Shown piece after piece: positions 57,929-64,000 of a stretch of 64,000 nucleotides of DNA (position 1 is the stretch's first letter; the number at the start of each line of letters is the position of its first letter). Origin of the DNA: Lepas anatifera (taxonomy: Eukaryota > Arthropoda > Thecostraca > Lepadidae). Position numbers and translations under genes: made by a program. The stretch is from positions 292,001-356,000 of the forward strand of contig JAOTON010000330.1 of NCBI GenBank assembly GCA_034440635.1. Reading direction: 5' to 3'. The notes under the pieces were generated by a model, which saw only the letters and a program-made list of their open reading frames with translations, was not told the origin of the DNA and searched no databases.

Positions 57929-59156
57929 TCACATTTACGGGTTTCAATGGGGTGAGTCAGAGGCGTAGCCAGGGAATTTTTTACGGGGGGGACAGGAGTG
58001 GTCCGGCAATGATGACATGGGAGGGGGAAAATTGGCACTTGGTGGATGTAGGAGACAAGAAGGCACTTGGTCCTCCAATAGCCAATGGGCAGCACATTCC
58101 ACGTCCATGCTGCTTTCGACGCCCATGACTGCAACTGTTAGAGCGATCGGCGCGTGTTGCATTTAGGCCTTGAGCAGCGGCTATAATCGGGCTCTGAGGT
58201 GCGATATTTCCTACTATCGTTACTGTTTCCGTATCTGCCCAAACCCAATCCTTTCACTCCCTATGTCGTTTCATTGGTTTTTATTCTCGCTCGGTCCTGT
58301 CATGTTTCTCTTTTATAATATTGCAGATCAGTAAAAACCGTAGAAGGATTGCCAGACTAGTATACTTTTTAGTATAACATACCAAATGCTACTAGGTTTG
58401 TCAACATATTTTACTTTGCAGACATTAAAGTGCAAAAAAGTCTATTCCATGGCTCTTTTCTTAAATGTTTAAACTTGATTTATCCACAAACCTTAAATTT
58501 TAACCCTCAAAATAAGGAGATGTTTCCTTTCTTAGTAGATACCAAGAAAACAACCAAAATTTTACTAGTAGAAAACTTGAACCAACCTGGGATTCTAGGG
58601 CCTTGGCTGCAGGGACACGTGGTGGATGATAATTAACTCCCTTATGCGATACGGTATGGGGGGGTCAGGGTCCTTATTCTTCCATATGAGCGTTGATGCG
58701 GTTGGGTCATATACATATTGTTTGCTTATGATGTTTGTCCCGCAGGCAGTTTGATGGAAATATTCCATGACGAGAATGTTAATCTGTTCGAGCTCTGGAT
58801 TTTGATCCAGGGCTTGCCCATTCATGACACTTTGGCGCGGCGCGGCATGGGCCGTACCAGTTTCTATTGACCAAAGTCAATGCGACCGAGACTGTATCGC
58901 TCGATCGGACCGCCATTCTTGCATGGAAACTGGATGCCAGATAAGTCACCCCAGGCGGCGGGGCTGGAAAGCCGCAAATGACATCCATATCACCGCCGGT
59001 TAGGCAAGGTAGGCGTGTGTGTGTGGGGGGTGGGGGGGGTGGGATAATGGGCGGTGAATTAAAGAAAGGGGTCGCACATACCGCCTATTTCTTGTCCCCT
59101 CCCCGCCCACCTCCGCCGTGTAACGCCTTCTGACTTCTGACGCCCATGTGTAACGT
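57929..59156. other. Intron 1, middle part
   Basis: No gene. A lone hAT-type left end, CAGAGGCGTAGCCAGGGAAT, is at 57958 without a partner. A GT/G-rich run occurs at 59010-59045. Confidence 0.45.
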
Positions 59157-59869
59157 TTAACCCTCATCCGGGTGGAGGGGGGAGGGGGTGTTTTGAACGC
59201 CCCCATCCGGTTTTTCCGACGGTACCCACAAACAGCGGCGCAAAGCGCCACCGTATTTGGAACACCTTATTCCTAATCAATCCCGCGGTTTCCTGAAGTT
59301 CTTAACTCGAAATTGATATGCATATTGAATATGTTAGGTTCGATGATGACATTGACTTGACCTTGGATCATTTTTTTCTTATTTCAACCTGGCATAACTA
59401 TGCCATGCATCATTCGATTTGTTGCAATCACGAAAGGAAGTGATTGGCGCCTAAAACTGGGTTCTAACTCAATTCACTCTGACGCTAGAGCCCCAAAAAA
59501 TTATGACGTCATCACAGGTCACATTTCATTGACCTGTGATGACTTCAGTATTGGCTTGAGCCTAAAAACTGCCCCGTATAGTCAGGGCCGGATCCAGACC
59601 GACGGTTTGGGGGGGGCAACGGGGCCTAAAATCGTGAAAAACGCGTTTTTTATACAGAAAACCGGCAAAAATGGGGGGAGGGTTCGGGGGTAATTGCCTG
59701 GTTTGCCCCTTCCCCTGGATCCGCCAGTGCGTATGGTTTTGTCATCATTTTTTCATCGGCGTTCGCTTTTTCGCTATCCTGCATAGGAGCCGAGTTGGAG
59801 GGGTGGTGTTTGAAAAGACCCCGACACGGAGGCGAAGGTGGATCGGAGGCCCGCCCGGGCGAGTGTTAA
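59157..59869. mobile_element. TTAA element with a nested MITE
   Basis: The left end TTAACCCTCATCCGGGTGG and the complement of the right end TTAACACTCGCCCGGGCGGG. Hairpin GGGGGTGTT/AACGCCCCC (59184-59204), with a G-T pair in the stem. Interrupted by the MITE at 59583. Confidence 0.8.
59583..59729. mobile_element. 147-bp MITE
   Basis: The left end CAGGGCCGGATCCAGACCGA and the complement of the right end CACTGGCGGATCCAGGGGAA are flanked by CGTATAGT and CGTATGGT (7 of 8). Confidence 0.8.
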
Positions 59870-60029
59870 TAGCGCTGTGGCTGACTTCTCTACCCCCTGC
59901 CGTTACGTAACTTATGAACGGCCCTAAACCCCAAGACACACGACAGAGAATAACCAAAACCGAACAAAAAACACATTACTTCTTGTACCTATACATTCCT
60001 CATTCTGATTTTTGCCATGTTCCTTACAG

Positions 60030-60199
60030 CACAGCGAGTGCGGAGTCATCTTTGCCCATCCCATCCCTCAACTTATGCCCGGATAGAGCATCGGATCCTG
60101 CCCCTCAACCGTCCTCATTAGCGGACAGAGACGGAGAATGCCCGGATGAAACAACAGATCCTGCCCCTCAACCGTCCTCATCAGCGGGCAGAGACGGAG
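60030..60199 (+). CDS. TTF-hAT exon 2, repeated Pro/Ser linker
   Basis: The acceptor is TTCCTTACAG and the donor CGGAG then GTAAAG. It encodes two copies of a 21-residue unit (CPDRASDPAPQPSSLADRDG and CPDETTDPAPQPSSSAGRDG), a disordered, acidic linker. Phase fits both neighbours. Confidence 0.75.
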
Positions 60200-60201
60200 G
60201 T
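60076..60201 (+). repeat. 63-bp tandem duplication reaching the splice donor
   Basis: Units 60076-60138 and 60139-60201. The second ends in the GT of the exon-2 donor, where the first has GA. Confidence 0.85.
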
Positions 60202-61013
60202 AAAGTAATGTTACATTCATATCTTCGAAAACCGAAGTTTTTATTATTATTTTTGGTCAAAGCAACCGAAAAGAATTTATAAGCCAGGTCTTTTAATACA
60301 ATCTGGTAAGTGCCATCATAAATTCCTGCACAAAAGTAGAAGTAAAAATCTTGCCCAACAAGGTTGAACAAAATTGTTTAACATTTCCAGCTCAACAGTT
60401 TCGCCATTTTATCGGAAGGGTTTTAACCTTTCTTTCCTTGTGTAAGAAAGCCAGAAAAAACAAATTTATGATTAACTGCATTGTACATATCCTACGGTAA
60501 GAGAGTAGTGATGATGTTCAGGTTTTGTCTTGACTGTCCACCTCTAAATCTTCGAGGTAAACTGTCGAAAAATTGTAAATCTTGCCTCTCATCAAGTTCG
60601 CTGATCAGCTTGAAATCAACGCAATCAGCTGACTTTTAACGTACGCCCACGTGACCCAGATTCTGTAAGCACTCGGGCTGGTCGATCCATTTTTTTTAAT
60701 ATTATGTTATTAGATTTTAAGATAAACTGTGCAGTCATTTTTCATCTTGCAGCAACACGTAAAATAGGTTCTTATTAGTCAAGTGCAAAACATGACAAAA
60801 ATAGCCGAAAATTGAAAAACAAGTGTCATAGAAACGGTGATGTCAAATTATCGATAGTGTAAGAACGCGATAAAGCCGTCTAGACATGTGGTCTTGGAGG
60901 CATTTTGAGGCCGACTTTACAAATACGAGCATGGGATTTCTGAAACAACTTGTTTGACTTTTCGATCTAGTCAATACAATTGTTTTTCGACAGTTCGCCT
61001 TTAACGTTACATG
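60200..61013 (+). other. Intron 2, first part
   Basis: AT-rich intron DNA, no gene. Confidence 0.5.
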
Positions 61014-61263
61014 CAGGGGCCTCCTCACCGGCAAGGCGAGGGGGGGCGGCAGGGCTTAGGACCGCCCCACCCCACATTTTCGTCCGAAAATTATTTTCTC
61101 AGCTCAATTGGGACGAAACCGGAAAAATTAAAACCAGTCGGTGTGGAAGGCAATGAGGAGATCAAATCCGAAAAGTTTTTGGTCATTGTGTGGAAAGTTT
61201 TAGTCAAAATCAAGTTGAAGATTAGCTGCTCCCCACACTTTTTTACTGGTGGCGACGCTTATG
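61014..61263. mobile_element. 250-bp MITE in intron 2
   Basis: A perfect 8-bp duplication GTTACATG lies at 61006-61013 and 61264-61271. Ends CAGGGGCCTCCTCACC and, complement of the right, CATAAGCGTCGCCACC are only partly matched. Confidence 0.7.
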
Positions 61264-61401
61264 GTTACATGCAAAAGAACGAATGCCTGACTTAATTCGG
61301 AAAAGTATTGAAATCCGTTAAGTGAGGTGGAGGTCAAAGTCCGGAATTCGAATATAAGAAAAGCGACGCATTGAATACTGACAATTTGTTCCTTCTTCCA
61401 G

Positions 61402-63561
61402 AACCTCTTCCTGGATCAACGCAACGTCCAGTTTCTGCACGTTCCTCTCATACACCCACTCAGAATCCCGCTGCTCACCATCCCGCCCCAGACCAACCTG
61501 CCCAAGACCATCAGACCGGTAAAGGACAGCGGAAGTTTAGAGAAGCATGGAGGGAAAAATACCCCTGGATAAAGTATGACGCAAAGAAGGATTCAGTCAC
61601 TTGTTCGGTATGTTGCAAGGCTATGGAAGAGGGGCTGCTTGATACCCAAACCCGAATGGAGACAACTTTCTTCCAGGAAGGATTTAGTAACTGGAAAAAA
61701 ACGACCGAGAAGTTCAGTAAGCATCAAAATAGTGACTGCCATTCCCATGCAGTGCTAAAACTTCACCTCAAACAGTCACGAGGTGTTGTAGAGGGCTTTG
61801 CTCTGCAAAACTCTCGCAGCCAGGCTACTGCTCAGAAGCTTCTGACTCTACTTTTTTCATCGGCATTGTATTTGGGAAAACAGGGGTTCCCGTTTCGTGG
61901 TCACGAGCATGATGATGGGGCATTTCACAACTTGGTGCTCGAGCGCGCAAAGGCGGACAACCTGCACGAAGTGGTGCAGTTTATAAAAAGAAAAGACAAC
62001 TGGATGTCTTATTCAATACAAAATGAAATAATTGACATGTTTGGTCGCCAAGTTCTGGAAGAGATAATGCAGAGAAGCGGACTTTGTAGGCTTGGTCGCG
62101 GATGGTACAATCGATATAGGAGGCAAGGAGCAGTTCAGCGTTTGCCTGCAGTACTTAGACCAGCAGATGACACCCACGACTTCTTTCGTCGGCTTCTATG
62201 ACGCCCCAAGCAGCTCAGGTGAAACTCTCACGCTGATCATCCAGGACGTGCTGGTCCGATTGAACATCCCTGTGGTGAAGCTGTCGGGGTTCTCTTTCGA
62301 TAACGCGTCAAATATGAGCGGGGTCCACCAGGGGGATCAGAGCCGGCTGAAAGCACTGAACAGCTCTGCCATCTACGTCCCATGCTCCAACCACAGTTTG
62401 GACCTCGTCCTTCAAGAGGCTGACAGGGAGGTGATGCTGATAGCAGATTGCCTCTCGTTCGTCAAAGATAAGGCCAACACCATCAACGAATCTGCCAAAC
62501 GGAGCAACCTGTACAAGTCTCTGTTCAAAGAAGGGGAAGTTGTTCAAAAGCCCCTGGGGATATGTGCGACCAGATGGTGTGTCCGTGCCAAGGCGATGAA
62601 GAGAATGCTGGATCAATACGGACATGTGAGGGACGTGCTTCAAAGCCTGGAAGAAGATCACACAGTCCGCGGTGAGATGAGGGCCAAAATCGCAGGACTG
62701 TCTCGGAAAGCTGATGAAGCTCCGACGTACATCTCACTCACACTCAGCCTTGCCATCTTCCAGCCATGTGAGGTTGTGGCAAGGATGCTCCAGGGAAGCA
62801 GCAACACGGCACGGTCTGTACTGGAAACCATTCAGGCGTTGAAAAGTCACCTGCAGTGCCTGCGGGATGGTGGACTGGTGGATGAGACGCGGGCGGCGGC
62901 GGCGAAGGCGAAACAGATGGACTTGACTATGCCACCACCAAGAAGGCGCAGGTACACTCCTGCTAAAGTACGTCACGACGAAAGGTCAGCTGAAGACCTC
63001 TCTGTGGCTCCTGTCGAGGGCGCTCGGCTCGCCTCATTGGAGGCCCTAGATCTTGTCATTGGCGGTCTGGAGACTCGCTTCGACTCCGACGGTCTCCAGG
63101 CCGCTGCGTCCAGGGAAAGGCTGGTTCTGGGTGGCTGCTCGAAGCAGTCGTCTGCAGAGTTCGATGCCCTGCAGCTTCCTGCATCCATCGACGAGGAGAG
63201 GCTGGAATGCCAGCTCAATGTGTTAACTGCCGGGTTCAAAAAGCCCCCAACCTCCCTCCAGGAGCTGTGCGAAAAGCTCTCATCTATGGACCCAAAGACA
63301 AAACCGTTGTTCAGTGAGGTGAGAAAACTGCTGGGCCTAATCATGAGCCTGCCATGCACGGTGGCATGCGCGGAAAGATCGTTTTCTATGCTGCGGCGGC
63401 TCAAAACATATCTACGATCTACGACTGGCCAATCCCGACTGAACGGTCTGGCCCTGATGAATGCGCACAAGAATCGCCTGGAAGGTGTCGACTTGGCGGT
63501 CCTAAAATCTCGCTTCGTGGAGCGGACTGCTGAGAGAATGTCCACGTTCGGACGCTGCTAA
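61402..63561 (+). CDS. TTF-hAT exon 3, zinc finger, catalytic and dimerisation domains
   Basis: The acceptor is CTTCTTCCAG. The TTF finger spans about 61540-61760: YPWIKYDAKKDSVTCSVC, GFSNWKKTTEKFSKHQ, SDCHSHA. After the frame change near 62070 the core has LVADGTIDIGGKEQFSVCL (first Asp), GFSFDNASNMSGVHQG (second Asp), VPCSNHSLDLVL and ATRWCVR. The C-terminal hAT dimerisation motif is TVACAERSFSMLRRLKTYLR, then LNGLALMNAHKNRL, ending at TAA 63559-63561. Apart from the shift it is full length. Confidence 0.88.
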
Positions 63562-64000
63562 AATGGTGAGTACCTCTCATTGTTGGGATGTGTTCGAGGT
63601 AGGGCTGCGGATTCTACTAATATCACTGAATAAGCCACGCCGGAACGAAAAATCGTTATTTGAAAGTCGTATTTTAAGCTGAGAAGACCCATCATCAGAG
63701 AATAACCACCATAAAGAGATGAAATTTGGAACGATTGGGTCTTTGGGGATTCTACTTCATACGTCTTGAATTTGCATTAATGTACTCACCCAATTAAAAC
63801 AAAGCATGGTGTTTTAAACCTCATGGAACGAGAGCAGGTTAATCGACTAATCTTTCATAGATGGGGGACGTAATCCTTCCCTCTTGCCCTTGCCCCCCCA
63901 ACTTGAAAAAGTTCCTGCGCCTATGCCCTGAGGGACACAAAGGGCACAAGCGTGACGGGCGGACTGACCTGAGACGGGGGCGGCGGGCGGGTGGTGAAGA
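63562..64000. other. 3' UTR, right end of the hAT, and flank
   Basis: AT-rich 3' UTR to the terminal repeat at about 63905-63925, the second CCCTGAGG at 63926-63933, then a GC-rich flank cut by the window edge. Confidence 0.55.

Larger units (their letters stand above)
55710..63561 (+). pseudogene. TTF-finger hAT transposase gene (three exons)
   Basis: Exons 55710-55774, 60030-60199 and 61402-63561 join in phase through GT..AG introns to about 798 codons. It begins MKRIQPDISKFFKKA, a start shared by ZMYM1-like TTF-hAT proteins, followed by a Pro/Ser-rich linker, TTF zinc finger, catalytic core and dimerisation domain. A one-base shift near 62070 in exon 3 breaks the frame. Otherwise there are no stops. 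The 4.3-kb first intron holds most of the nested elements, so the insertions avoided the coding parts. Confidence 0.82.
55246..63925 (+). mobile_element. 8.7-kb autonomous-type hAT with TTF-finger transposase
   Basis: A perfect 8-bp duplication CCCTGAGG lies at 55238-55245 and 63926-63933. The left end CATAGGCGCAGGAACCGGGG and the complement of the right end CATAGGCGCAGGAACTTTTT agree over 15 bases. The enclosed gene starts 465 bases from the left end and stops 365 bases from the right, as expected for an autonomous element. Nested inside are two TTAA elements and several MITEs, all in introns. A second right-end-like sequence at 55420-55439 is discussed separately. Confidence 0.85.

Overview
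This is a repeat-dominated stretch of an animal nuclear genome, most likely an invertebrate and plausibly an arthropod. It has introns with GT..AG borders, non-LTR and Ty3-type retroelements, hAT, P-type and TTAA-target DNA transposons, and long microsatellites. I find no ordinary single-copy host gene, rRNA, functional tRNA or CRISPR array. Almost every coding stretch belongs to a mobile element. Species cannot be named from the sequence.

Layout. (1) 1-770: 3' end of a LINE with a (CATA)n tail. (2) 1060-17527: an eight-exon THAP zinc-finger/P-element-type transposase gene on the + strand. Its splice phases agree across 16 kb, but it is interrupted by two hAT elements (1229-3005 and 7606-14812), each with a perfect 8-bp target duplication, and by a TTAA element (15156-16204). 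(3) 20600-24400: a putative TIR-bounded element holding a coding palindrome and a truncated hAT relative. (4) 24820-27420: a second LINE of the first LINE's group, split by a TTAA element. (5) 28171-44426: a nest of transposons up to five deep: a TTAA element containing a 15-kb hAT (29050-44099, with a BED-type hAT transposase pseudogene), containing a 7.8-kb element (35883-43676), containing a 1.9-kb hAT (38613-40513), containing a 132-bp MITE. (6) 46079-50742: a complete Ty3-type LTR retrotransposon with 188-bp LTRs. (7) 51480-53236: a further copy of the 9721-11590 element and a paralogous repeat that serves as an empty site for the TTAA element at 41934. (8) 55246-63925: an autonomous-looking hAT with a three-exon TTF-finger transposase gene.

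Two system-level patterns stand out. The TTAA-flanked elements (at least six copies or parts) share a modular end: TTAA, a 15-19 bp inverted repeat, then a hairpin whose stem sequence differs between copies while pairing is kept. Their interiors are packed with AGGTCA, the nuclear-receptor half-site. Separately, several hAT-type elements carry degenerate G/C-rich ~20-23 bp tandem arrays as internal DNA.

The TTF-hAT at 55246-63925 has the same kind of ends (CATAGGCGCAGGAAC) as the non-autonomous 7606-14812 and 22047-22843 copies and could be the source of their transposase. Most coding units carry stops, frameshifts or a lost catalytic residue, so the window reads as a graveyard of recent to old insertions. 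The Ty3 element is the youngest datable one, with about 2 percent LTR divergence.
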